Positions 54,405-62,747 of a DNA stretch of 64,000 bases are shown piece by piece. Source of the stretch: WHSW01 sp963759295. GTDB lineage: Bacteria; Actinomycetota; Thermoleophilia; Solirubrobacterales; 70-9. The stretch's first letter is position 1, and every line of letters starts with the position of its first letter. The notes beneath the pieces were generated by a model that was not told where the DNA came from, did not search any database, and saw only the letters and a list, made by a program, of their open reading frames with translations. The stretch lies in assembly GCA_963759295.1 (NCBI GenBank), contig CAVWYT010000011.1, forward strand, positions 310,001-374,000. Reading direction: 5' to 3'. The translations under genes were made by a program, and so were the position numbers.

Positions 54405-55780
54405 TCAGAACCCGGTGTTCGTCTTCACCCGCTGGCGCTCCGACTTCGAGGCACCGCCCTTCTTCTCGAGCGTCTCGCAGGCGGCCTGGATGTCGTCGGC
54501 CAGGGTCTCGACCAGCGCGTGGCTGAGGTTGAGCTTGACCAGGGCCCGCAGCATTCTCACGTGGTCGGCGTTCGGAGGCATCGTGTAGGCGGGCAGCATC
54601 CAGCCTCGCTCGGCGGCCACCTGCCAGGCGATGTCGAACTCGTCGAAGGGCTCGTCGCCAGCGAGCCGGAACGCGACCAGCGGCAGCTGCTCCTCGCCGG
54701 CGCCCACGATCTCGAATCTTCCCAGTGCCGCGATCCGGTCGGCGAGTAGCTTGGCGTTGGCCTGCATCACCTCCATCACGTACCGGTATCCGTTGCGGCC
54801 GAAGCGGATCAGGTTGTAGTACTGCGCCAGGACCATCGACGACCCGGTCGAGAAGTTGAGCGTGAACGTCGCGTCGGTCTTGCCGAGGTAGTTCTCGTAG
54901 AACACCAGGTCCTCGGCCAAGTCGGTCTTCTCGCGGAAGATCAGCCATCCGATCCCCGGGTAGACGAGGCCGAACTTGTGGCCCGAGACGTTGATCGAGC
55001 GCACCTGCTCGAGCCGGAAGTCCCATTCGGAGTCGGGATACAAGAACGGCCATACGAATCCTCCGCTGGCTCCGTCGATGTGCAGCGGGACGTCGAGGCC
55101 GTCGTCGTGCTTGCGGGCGACGAGGTGGTCGTTGATCCCGCGAATGTCGTCGGCATGACCGGTGAAGGTCGTCCCCAGGACCGCCGCGACACCGATCGTG
55201 TTCTCGTCGATATGGGGCTCCACGTCCTCGGGGCCGATCGTGTACTTGTCGGGCTGCAGCGGCACGATCCGCGGCTCGACGTCGAAGTAGCGACAGAACT
55301 TCTCCCAGACGACGTGAACATCGCCGCCGAAGACGAGGTTCGGCTTCGTGGTGTCCTTGCCGGCCGCCTCGCGCCGTTGGCGCCACTTCCACTTCAGCGA
55401 CAGCGCCCCGAGCATGATCGCCTCCGACGAGCCCTGGGTTCGGGCGCCGGTCGTCTCGCCGGGCGCGTGGAAGAGGTTGGCCAGCATCCTGATGCACCGC
55501 TGCTCGATCTCCGCGGTGCGCGGATATTCGGCGTGGTCGATGAAGTTGCGATCGAGGCCGTCGGCGATGATCTGTCGGGCTTCGGGCTCCATCCAGGTGG
55601 TGACGAAGCTGGCGAGGTTACGCTCGGGAACCCCGTCGAGGACCATCTCCTACCGATCAGCCGCATCGCGGCTACCGGCGTCATCCCTTCGTCGGGGATC
55701 CGATCGTCCGGCGCGCCCTCGATCAGCCACCTGCCGCCGAGCCGCGTCGAAAGCTCCTTGATGTCCTGCTTCTCGTTCAT
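54405..55780 (-). pseudogene. gadB: glutamate decarboxylase, one frame change near the N-terminus
   Basis: ATG 55780 with AGGAGGCGAG gives MNEKQDIKELSTRLG to PVAAMRLIG; one missing base near 55650 then puts the rest (MVLDGVPERNLASFVTTWME onward) in the frame open from 55646 to 54405. Fold-II/GAD features: QGSSEAIMLGALSLKWKW, HVVWEKFCRYFDVEPR, HIDGASGGFVWPF, PLP-lysine in NVSGHKFGLVYPGIGW. Joined length about 458 residues, the normal GadB size. A product starting at 55646 would lack about 44 residues that form the activating N-terminal helix. Converts glutamate to GABA consuming a proton. Confidence 0.85.
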
Positions 55781-55836
55781 CTCGCCTCCTGATCGTTCGC
55801 CGTGATCGAACACTCCAACATCTCGGCTCCCGCGGT

Positions 55837-57855
55837 TCACGCGTGGGCCGCTTCGGTTACGGTCGGCTGGACGCGGCCCGATTGAAGCTCGCGGCGCCAG
55901 CCGGTGAGTAGGGCATGGACGGCCTCGGCGCCGACGATCGGTTCCTCGGGGATGCGCAGCCGCTCCGGATGGAGGATGAAGGGCCGTGTCTGCGGGCCGC
56001 CGATGCCGCCGTGAAATGAGATCAGCTCCTCGAAGGCGCATCCCTCGTCGAGGTCGCGGTCGTAGAAGCTCCCGACCATGATGTCGGCGACGTGGGCGAA
56101 CCCGTCGGTGCGCAGCAGGTGCGCCGGCGCTCCGGCCGAGAAGGGCGCGAGCGGATCTTCGCCCTCGACGCGCCCCTCGGCGAGGTAGCGGGCTCCCCTA
56201 GCGCCGAGCACCACGGGCCCGCGGAGGCTCGAGCGCACGAGCAGCCAGCCTATGTGCGGGTGGGCTCGAAGCGTCTCCAGCAGATCGGGATGGCGCTCCT
56301 CGATCTCCTCCAGCGTCAGCCGATGCGCCTCCTCCATCAGGTAGACGAGGCCGAGGTTTCCGGAGCCGAGGACGATCACCGGGCGCCCCGAGACGTCGCC
56401 CTTGGCCGGCTTCTCGGGCCTTCGACCGGTCGCCTCGCTGACCGCATGGCCGACCATCGCGCTCTGCTCGTCGCCGCCCTCGACCGCCGCGACCCGACCG
56501 TCGGCTAGCGAGCGCTCGACCAGATCGTCGAGGCCGTAGCCGTTGCGCTGCTTGAAGGTGGGGCCCTGCGTCTGTCCGTGGTCGGAGAGCACGACGATCT
56601 CGTACGGCCGCGGCGCGTAGCGACGGGCGCGAGCGATTCGCCCGAACTGCTGGTCGAGCTTGCGCAGCGCCTCCATCGTGTCGGCGCGCTGAAGCCCCGA
56701 GTGGTGTGCGACCTCGTCGTAGCTCGCGAACGTCGCGTACACGGCCGGGCGTCCGCGCATCATGTCGCTGAGCACGCCGAAGACGACGAGGTCCCGAACG
56801 ATCACGCACATCGCGCCTCGCAGGAACGGGTAGATGCCGCCGCGGTGTCCGCGCGGCCGCACGTCGCGGCGCGCGGCCCGCACCGCCGCCGTCCACTCGA
56901 GCAGGACCTCCCATCCGAAGAGGACGAGCGCGCGGGTGACGTTGAAGCCGTTGGCGAGGAAGGCGCGGTAGCCCGGATTCGCCCGTTTCTCCTCCTCGAT
57001 GCGGCTGACGGTGAGGATCGCCTCGTCGGCCTCTCCCGAGAGCAGGTTGCCGCGGCTTGCGCCACCGTCGGCGAGGAGGCCGACTCCGGTCGCACGCCGG
57101 CGCTCGATCTCGGCGCAGTCGGCCGGAGCCGAGCAGGTCATCATCCTCGCGCTCTCCTTCTCGACCCAGCGGAAGGCGGGGATGTCGTCGTTGGAGCCCA
57201 GCAAAATCCCGGCCTGGCTGGCTCCGGTCTGCGAGGACAGGTCGGTCTCCCACTCGGCGAGCCGGTATTCGTCGTCGGCGATCCAGCGCGCCATGCTCGG
57301 CGCGCTGCCGTCGCGCATCGCGGCGCGCAGCACCGGCAGCGCGAGACCGTCGATCTCCAGGAAGACGACCCCCGGCACCGAGGTGACCTCCCCGGCGCCC
57401 TGGTGCCGCGCGACCCGCTGCACGACGCGCAGCGTGTATTCGTCGTCGTCGTTGGTGCCGGTGACGACCTGGAGGACGACCGACACCGCGGTGATCACGA
57501 GGGAAGCGATCAGCGCGTCGGCAAACCCGGCGACGGTGATCGCCTCCGGGAGTACGTCGGCGGCGACGATCAGCGCGCCGGCGTCGATGAAGAGCAGCGC
57601 GAGGAAGCCGACCACGATCGTGAACGGAAGCCGAAGAGCGGCGATCAGCGGCGCGAGGACCGCGTTGACGACGCCGATGATTGCGGCCACGGCGAGCGCC
57701 GACCCGGCTCGCTCGAGGGTGACCCCCGGCACCAGCCCGGCCGCGACGTAGACCGACGCCCCGGCCAGCATCCACGCGACGATCAGCCGCAGCGCCCTGA
57801 ACCGCGGTTTGGCCGGCCGCCACTCGACGGTTTCGCCGTACTGCCCTTCGCTCAC
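55837..57855 (-). CDS. holin-4-type membrane domain fused to alkaline-phosphatase-superfamily domain
   Basis: 672 residues. Residues about 20-135 are four hydrophobic helices of the phage-holin-4_2-like (PF04020) type (LIVAWMLAGASVYVAAGLVPGV, IIGVVNAVLAPLIAAL, FTIVVGFLALLFIDAGALIVAA, SLVITAVSVVLQVVTG). Residues 165-650 look like an AlkP-superfamily phosphodiesterase/phosphatase: VVFLEIDGLALPVLRA (metal Asp), SQTGASQAG (Thr/Ser nucleophile region), YATFASYDEVAHHSGLQ, VVLSDHGQTQGPTF, FHGGIGGPQTRPF. Catalytic domain would be outside or at the membrane. Its start overlaps the AI-2E gene stop by ATGA. Confidence 0.85.
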   Translation of the reverse strand: MSEGQYGETVEWRPAKPRFRALRLIVAWMLAGASVYVAAGLVPGVTLERAGSALAVAAIIGVVNAVLAPLIAALRLPFTIVVGFLALLFIDAGALIVAADVLPEAITVAGFADALIASLVITAVSVVLQVVTGTNDDDEYTLRVVQRVARHQGAGEVTSVPGVVFLEIDGLALPVLRAAMRDGSAPSMARWIADDEYRLAEWETDLSSQTGASQAGILLGSNDDIPAFRWVEKESARMMTCSAPADCAEIERRRATGVGLLADGGASRGNLLSGEADEAILTVSRIEEEKRANPGYRAFLANGFNVTRALVLFGWEVLLEWTAAVRAARRDVRPRGHRGGIYPFLRGAMCVIVRDLVVFGVLSDMMRGRPAVYATFASYDEVAHHSGLQRADTMEALRKLDQQFGRIARARRYAPRPYEIVVLSDHGQTQGPTFKQRNGYGLDDLVERSLADGRVAAVEGGDEQSAMVGHAVSEATGRRPEKPAKGDVSGRPVIVLGSGNLGLVYLMEEAHRLTLEEIEERHPDLLETLRAHPHIGWLLVRSSLRGPVVLGARGARYLAEGRVEGEDPLAPFSAGAPAHLLRTDGFAHVADIMVGSFYDRDLDEGCAFEELISFHGGIGGPQTRPFILHPERLRIPEEPIVGAEAVHALLTGWRRELQSGRVQPTVTEAAHA

Positions 57856-59027
57856 GACGCCGGCTCAGGCTCGAGCACCGGCCCCTCACGTGTCCGATCC
57901 TCCTCCGCTCGCGCGCGCGCCAGGTCGGTGGAGATCCGCGCGATCGCCGCGGTCAGGGGCGCGGCGATGATCAGCCCGATCGTGCCGAAGATCGCCCCTC
58001 CGGCGATCGTCGCGATCAGCACCGCGAGCGGGTGGATGCCAAGGGCGGTCCCGTAGGCGAACGGCTGCACGAGCTGCTGGAGGATCCCGTTGGCCAACAG
58101 GACCACCACGGCCATCTCGATCGCTGCATCCGCGCCGCCGCCGCTGAGCGCGAGCAGCACCGCGAACGCCCCGGCACCCCAGGCGCCGAGGTACGGCACG
58201 TAGCTGGCGACAAAGGTGACGGCGGCGATCGTCCCGGAGAGTGGCACCCCGATGACGACGGCGCCGATCCCGATCACGATCGCGTTGTAGGCGGAGATGA
58301 TCGTGACGCCGAGGAAGTACCCCCGCAGCGAGCCGATCACCCGCGAGGAGACGATCCGAGCGACCGGGAGCGGGACCCCGAGGTGCCGCTCGCCCCAGCC
58401 GCGGATCGTGGGGCCGTCCTTGAGCAGGAAGAAGAGGCTGAGCACGGTCATCGCGAGGAAGAAGACGAGCGAGCCGAGGGCGGTGATCCCCGCGCCGATC
58501 CCGTCCAGCAGGGCGTGAAAGCCCGAGCTGACCGACGACGACGTCTGCTGCTTGGCGTCGTCGGCCTTCGGGGGGTCGACCCCGAGGTCCTGAGCCGCGT
58601 TGGAGAGCGTGTCGGCGGCGCTCGAGAGGTTGGATTCGATCGAGCTCGACTCGCTGGCGATGCCGCCGAGGATGAGAAGGACCGTCCCGGCTGCGACCGC
58701 GACGATCGCCAGCAGCACCGTCGCGGCCCCGAGCGCTCGCGGCACCCGGCGGTTCTGGAGCCAGCGGACGACCGGGGCGGCGACGGCGGCGATGATCCCG
58801 GCGGTGATCACCGGGACGACGATCACCTCGGTGAGCGCCAACAGCCAGACGGTGCCCAGGGTCGCGAGGGCGATCCCGACGAGCAGCCACGACGCCAGGC
58901 CGAGATCGCGCAGCCAGCGCGGCGCCGCGAAGATGCCGGTCAGCTCACGCGGGTCGATCTCGACGTACTCGTCCTCAGAGGGTGGCTCGCCCGGCCGCCC
59001 CCTGAGGCGCCAGAGACGCGCTCGCAT
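57852..59027 (-). CDS. AI-2E family (PerM/TqsA-like) membrane transporter
   Basis: 391 residues, eight predicted helices; the middle has a soluble helical insert (ESSSIESNLSSAADTLSNAAQDLGVDPP). Motifs: RRVPRALGAATVLLAI, FLAMTVLSLFFLLKDG, VIGSLRGYFLGVTIISAYNAIVIGIG, VPYLGAWGAGAF, and LVQPFAYGTALGIHPLAVLIATIAGG (P-x-x-x-G..IHP typical of the family). Role: exporter or Na+/H+ antiporter in known members, unclear here. Coupled to the downstream holin-AlkP gene. Confidence 0.9.
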   Translation of the reverse strand: MRARLWRLRGRPGEPPSEDEYVEIDPRELTGIFAAPRWLRDLGLASWLLVGIALATLGTVWLLALTEVIVVPVITAGIIAAVAAPVVRWLQNRRVPRALGAATVLLAIVAVAAGTVLLILGGIASESSSIESNLSSAADTLSNAAQDLGVDPPKADDAKQQTSSSVSSGFHALLDGIGAGITALGSLVFFLAMTVLSLFFLLKDGPTIRGWGERHLGVPLPVARIVSSRVIGSLRGYFLGVTIISAYNAIVIGIGAVVIGVPLSGTIAAVTFVASYVPYLGAWGAGAFAVLLALSGGGADAAIEMAVVVLLANGILQQLVQPFAYGTALGIHPLAVLIATIAGGAIFGTIGLIIAAPLTAAIARISTDLARARAEEDRTREGPVLEPEPAS

Positions 59028-59051
59028 CAGGCGGTCGCGCCTGGCCGTGGG

Positions 59052-59441
59052 CTACGCGGTCGCCTTCGCCTTGATCGCATCGAACTCGGCCTGGGTGATC
59101 GTGCCCGCGTCGAGAAGCTCCTTGGCCTTGGCAATCTCGGCGGCGGAACCGCCTGCCGCCTCACGCACGCGTTGATCAAAGGCCTGCTGTTGGGCCTGCA
59201 CCTGTGCTTCGCCGCGTTCGCGCATGCCCTCGTGCTGGGCGATCAAGTAAACGAGGACGCCGAGGAACGGCACCACGATGATGAACACCGTCCACGCCGC
59301 CTTGGCCCATCCGCCGATGTCGTGGCGGCGGAAAACATCGATCAGCACCGTGATCGCCGTCCAGATCCAGATCACCCAGGCGAAGAAGAGGATCATCGTC
59401 CAGAAGACGTCCAGAAACGGATAGTCGGCTGCAATCAGCAT
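59052..59441 (-). CDS. PLDc_N-type membrane protein with SHOCT domain (copy 2)
   Basis: 129 residues, ATG with AGAAGGAG upstream. Same layout as 2740-3132: two membrane helices, Gln-rich linker, C-terminal SHOCT (EIAKAKELLDAGTITQAEFDAIKAKA), about 85% identical by eye including the start MLIAADYPFLDV. Lies between the AI-2E gene and a second SHOCT protein. Confidence 0.88.
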   Translation of the reverse strand: MLIAADYPFLDVFWTMILFFAWVIWIWTAITVLIDVFRRHDIGGWAKAAWTVFIIVVPFLGVLVYLIAQHEGMRERGEAQVQAQQQAFDQRVREAAGGSAAEIAKAKELLDAGTITQAEFDAIKAKATA

Positions 59442-59474
59442 GGGATCTCCTTCTGTTGTTCTCCCGCCCGGGAT

Positions 59475-59765
59475 TCAGATCCCGAGCAGCTGCTTCTTCT
59501 TCGTTTCGAAGTCCTCGGCCGTGATCACGCCCTGGTCGCGGAGCTTCGCGAGCTGCTCGAGCTCGGCGACGTAGTCGCCGCCCGCGGGCGTGGGGGCTGC
59601 CCCCGGGGCGGCCGCCTGCTGCTCGTACGCGGGCGCGTCCTCGGTGGCCCAGCGCTGCTGCTGACGGCGGGCGACGCGCCCGCTCACCGCGGACGCCGTG
59701 CCCGCGACGACGGCCGTGCGGGCGACGCCGCGGACGAGGCCGGGACCCTGTCGAACCAATGGCAT
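59475..59765 (-). CDS. small SHOCT-domain protein
   Basis: 96 residues, starting MPLVRQGPGLVRGVARTAVV with AGGAGGAG upstream. N-terminal basic/Gly-Ala-rich segment (VVAGTASAVSGRVARRQQQRW), Ala/Pro linker, and a C-terminal SHOCT (YVAELEQLAKLRDQGVITAEDFETKKKQLLGI). SHOCT modules bind oligomeric partners or nucleic acid/membrane components; exact role unknown. Cotranscribed with neighbours (33- and 17-base gaps). Confidence 0.88.
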   Translation of the reverse strand: MPLVRQGPGLVRGVARTAVVAGTASAVSGRVARRQQQRWATEDAPAYEQQAAAPGAAPTPAGGDYVAELEQLAKLRDQGVITAEDFETKKKQLLGI

Positions 59766-59782
59766 CTGAACTCCTCCTTCTC

Positions 59783-60223
59783 TCAGGGGTTGCCGAGCGC
59801 GTATTCGCGCGCCTGCTGGACGACCTCGTGCGGGACCCGGTCGAAATCGAGGACGACGCCGCCGGCGTCGCGCATCGCCCGCGCCACGTTCCTCGCCCAG
59901 ACGTCCTCCCAGACCAGCAGCGCGGCCGAGGAGTTCGGCTCGAGCTCCTCGGCCGCGGCGAGCAGATCGTCCTCGTTGAACAGCCCCGTGACCTCGACGC
60001 CGATGTCCTCGAGCGCCGCCCGAATCTCGGGATCGAGCTCCATCAGCTCGAACGTCGCAACCTCACCGTCCTCGCCCTTGCCGACGAAGGCGACATCGAT
60101 GATCCGGATCGTGCCGGCATTCGCCACGTCCGCCAAGGCGGGAGCGATCTCGCCCCTGAACCGGTTCCCCGGGAAGGCGACGATCAGGTACTCGACCGGC
60201 CCGATCTCCTCGCTGGGACTCAT
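59783..60223 (-). CDS. DUF6325 (DUF1269-related) protein
   Basis: 146 residues from ATG 60223 with CGAGGAGGACCGAG upstream. Opening GPVEYLIVAFPGNRFRGEIAPALADVANAGTIRIIDVAFVGKGEDGEV and later SSAALLVWEDVWARNVARAMRDAGGVVLDFDRVP are characteristic. It shares the N-terminal plan of the DUF1269 protein at 4637-5134 but lacks the Gly-rich membrane segment. Part of the stress-type cluster 59052-60645. Confidence 0.88.
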   Translation of the reverse strand: MSPSEEIGPVEYLIVAFPGNRFRGEIAPALADVANAGTIRIIDVAFVGKGEDGEVATFELMELDPEIRAALEDIGVEVTGLFNEDDLLAAAEELEPNSSAALLVWEDVWARNVARAMRDAGGVVLDFDRVPHEVVQQAREYALGNP

Positions 60224-60246
60224 CTCGGTCCTCCTCGCCGGAGCGC

Positions 60247-60645
60247 TCAGGCGCGCTGGCGGCCGCCGTAGACCGCGAGCCCGTAGATGACCAGCATGTC
60301 GACGATGAACAGCATGAACGCGGCGAACGGATAGGCGTTCACCGTGAACAGCAGGATCATCGCGTTGAGGCTGGCGCATGCGATCCCAAAGATCCGGCCG
60401 AACGTATGGCGGTTCCAGACCGAGAACGCGGCGACCAGCTGGAGCACGCCTACGATCAACAGGAACCAGCCCCAGGTGTTGAGGTTGGTGAAGATGACGT
60501 AGCGGCCCTCGTCGCTGAAGAACGACGAATCATCGATCGCCGCGATCCCCCAGATCGCGTTCAAGAACCCGGCGAACATCAGCATCACGCCGGCGAACAG
60601 GATCCAGCCCTCGCCGCGGCTTGTCTGATCCGGATAGGCGTTCAC
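60247..60645 (-). CDS. DUF7144-type four-helix membrane protein
   Basis: 132 residues; GTG start with AAAGGGGAAGAA upstream. Four hydrophobic helices (GWILFAGVMLMFAGFLNAIWG, LNTWGWFLLIVGVLQLVAAFSV, FGRIFGIACASLNAMILLF, FAAFMLFIVDMLVIYGLAVYG), with W in NTWGW and D in VDML conserved with the copy at 3273-3865. First gene of the minus-strand stress cluster, divergent from ftsE. Confidence 0.88.
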   Translation of the reverse strand: MNAYPDQTSRGEGWILFAGVMLMFAGFLNAIWGIAAIDDSSFFSDEGRYVIFTNLNTWGWFLLIVGVLQLVAAFSVWNRHTFGRIFGIACASLNAMILLFTVNAYPFAAFMLFIVDMLVIYGLAVYGGRQRA

Positions 60646-60804
60646 TTCTTCCCCTTTCGATAGAGGCAGCCGCTATCGGCGACCGCTCGAGGTAGTCTCG
60701 CGGCCGGGGCATCCGGGCGCATGACCAGACCACCCTACACGGGGGCCAGGATGCTCGCGCGGTCATCGGCTTCTCGGACGTCTGCATGCAAACGGCGATC
60801 ATCT

Positions 60805-60818
60805 TTAGCGTTCGCTAA
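60805..60818. promoter_or_regulatory. inverted repeat between stress cluster and ftsE
   Basis: TTAGCG-tt-CGCTAA, a perfect 6-bp inverted repeat in the 293-base divergent interval between 60645 (minus) and 60939 (plus). Possible operator (TetR-like half-sites); TACGCT at 60830-60835 may be a -10 for the ftsE direction. No regulator gene is adjacent. Confidence 0.35.
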
Positions 60819-60938
60819 CACCGTTCTGTACGCTTGCGCGCTTCCGCAGCGATCCCCGGTTCCGCAGGTTTGGGTGCAGGGGATGAACGCGGCGCCGACA
60901 CGCAGGAGTGGCGCCGACGCCGAAGAAAAGGGGCCCGC

Positions 60939-61832
60939 ATGCCACTTCTGAAGACGCGCAGATCGAACCGAGCCCGCCGCCGCGAGGCGGCCGACCATCC
61001 GGGGCCCGCCGTACGCCGCCGCCGCGCCCCCCGCCCGACCGGCCAGCCGCCGATCATCGAGGTTCACGACGCGACCGTCGTCTATCCCGGAGGCCACGTC
61101 GCCCTCGAGCGGGTGACCGCCTCGATCGGCCGCGGCGAGTTCGCGTTCGTGGTCGGGCCGACCGGCTGCGGCAAGTCGACCCTGATCAAGCTCTTGATCC
61201 GCGACGTCGAGCCGGCGGCCGGGACCGTGAAGATCGCCGGCAAGGACATCAACGCGATGCCCCACGATCGCACGCCGTACCTGCGGCGGCGGATCGGGAC
61301 CGTGTTCCAGGACTTCAAGCTGCTCCCGAACCGGACCGTCTACGACAACGTCGCCTATGCGCTTCAGGTGATCGGCGAGCCGCGCTCGCAGATCCGGCGC
61401 AAGGTCCCCGAGATCCTGCGCCTGGTCGGCTTGCAGGCGAAGATCCACAACTACCCCGACGAGCTCTCCGGCGGCGAGCAGCAGCGGGTGGCGATCGCGC
61501 GCGCGTTCGTCAACCATCCGCCGCTGCTGCTGGCCGACGAACCGACCGGCAACCTCGACCCGGAGACCTCGATCGGGATCATGCAGCTGCTCTACAGGAT
61601 CAACCGCACCGGCACCACGGTGCTCGTCGTCACCCACAACCGCGAGATGGTCGACAAGATGCGCCGCCGGGTTATCGCGCTCGAGGAGGGCCGCCTGGTC
61701 CGCGACGAGGACGCGAGCGGCTACCACGACGAGTCGACCAAGGAGTTCGCCGCCCGGATGCGCGCCGAGATGGGCGTCGGTGACGAGGGTCAAACCAACG
61801 GCCACTCCGAACAGCCGGGATTCGAGCACTAG
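60939..61832 (+). CDS. ftsE: cell division ATP-binding protein FtsE
   Basis: 297 residues from ATG 60939 (GAAAAGGGG upstream). The first 40 residues are a basic extension (KTRRSNRARRREAADHP) absent from short FtsE; then the ABC ATPase: Walker A GPTGCGKSTLIKLL, Q-loop VFQDFKLLPNRTVYDN, signature LSGGEQQRVAIARAF, Walker B LLLADEPTGNLDPE, switch VVTHN. C-terminal acidic extension. Pairs with FtsX 3 bases downstream to control peptidoglycan hydrolases at the septum. Confidence 0.96.
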   Translation: MPLLKTRRSNRARRREAADHPGPAVRRRRAPRPTGQPPIIEVHDATVVYPGGHVALERVTASIGRGEFAFVVGPTGCGKSTLIKLLIRDVEPAAGTVKIAGKDINAMPHDRTPYLRRRIGTVFQDFKLLPNRTVYDNVAYALQVIGEPRSQIRRKVPEILRLVGLQAKIHNYPDELSGGEQQRVAIARAFVNHPPLLLADEPTGNLDPETSIGIMQLLYRINRTGTTVLVVTHNREMVDKMRRRVIALEEGRLVRDEDASGYHDESTKEFAARMRAEMGVGDEGQTNGHSEQPGFEH

Positions 61833-61835
61833 GCG

Positions 61836-62747
61836 ATGGGTCGGGTCGTCTTCTTCGTCTCCGAGGCGTTCCGGGCGCTGCGCCGCAGCGCGGCGCCGAG
61901 CGTCGCCGCGATCGTCACGATCGTGATCACTACCTTGCTGCTCGGGGTGCTCGTCCCGGTGCTGCACGCGAGCGAGTCCAAGGCGCAGGAGGTGCGCGAC
62001 CAGATCGGCCTCGAGGTCTTCCTCTATCGCGACTCGACCAAGCAGCAGATCACCGAGCTGGAGCGCAAACTGAACACGCTCCCGCACGTCGACGGCGTCG
62101 AGTACTGCTCCCCGGCGTGCGGCAAGAAGCAGCTCGCCGGCGAGCTGAAGGGAGACCTCGCCGAGTCGATCGGCGAGCTGAACTCGAACCCGCTGCCGCC
62201 GAAGTTCGACCTCACCCTCGACGATCCCGACAACCTCGAGGCGGTGCGCGCCTCGCTGCTGCCGACCAACGCCGCCGGCAAGCCGACGCCGATCAGCCCC
62301 GCGATCGAGCCGCCGATCGGCGAGAGCCGTGAGGACGCGAACAAGATCCGCGAGGTCACGGGCGCGGTGAAGATCGTTCTGGTCGTGATCGCTTCGCTGC
62401 TGCTGATCGCCTCGCTGCTGCTGGTCGCGAACACGATCCGGCTCTCGATCTACGCCCGCCGGCGTGAGGTCGAGGTGATGCAGCTGGTCGGTGCGACCGA
62501 CTGGTTCATTCGCTGGCCGTTCATGATCGAGGGCGTGATCGTCGGCGTGGCGGGCGCCGGGTTCGCGGTCGGCCTACTCTTGCTGGGCAAGGTCACCATC
62601 GTGGATCCGCTCTCAGACGACTTCGCCCTCGTGGACAATCTCTCGACCATGGGCTTCGGGCCCCTGATCGCGATGCTCGTCGCCGCAGCGGTCCTCGTTT
62701 CCGCACTCGGCAGCGGCATCACCTTGCGCCGCTTCCTCCGGGTTTGA
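61836..62747 (+). CDS. ftsX: cell division permease-like protein FtsX
   Basis: 303 residues. TM1 (SVAAIVTIVITTLLLGVLVPVL), extracytoplasmic domain (about 45-165; EVFLYRDSTKQQITELERKLNTLPHVDGVEYCSPACGKKQL, PLPPKFDLTLDDPDNLEAVRASL) and three C-terminal helices (VKIVLVVIASLLLIASLLLVAN, IYARRREVEVMQLVGATDWFIRWPFMIEGVIVG, MGFGPLIAMLVAAAVLVSAL). Two Cys in the extracytoplasmic domain may form a disulfide. In actinobacteria the outside loop binds RipC-like coiled-coil hydrolases; the M23 protein at 25632 is a candidate partner. Confidence 0.96.
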   Translation: MGRVVFFVSEAFRALRRSAAPSVAAIVTIVITTLLLGVLVPVLHASESKAQEVRDQIGLEVFLYRDSTKQQITELERKLNTLPHVDGVEYCSPACGKKQLAGELKGDLAESIGELNSNPLPPKFDLTLDDPDNLEAVRASLLPTNAAGKPTPISPAIEPPIGESREDANKIREVTGAVKIVLVVIASLLLIASLLLVANTIRLSIYARRREVEVMQLVGATDWFIRWPFMIEGVIVGVAGAGFAVGLLLLGKVTIVDPLSDDFALVDNLSTMGFGPLIAMLVAAAVLVSALGSGITLRRFLRV

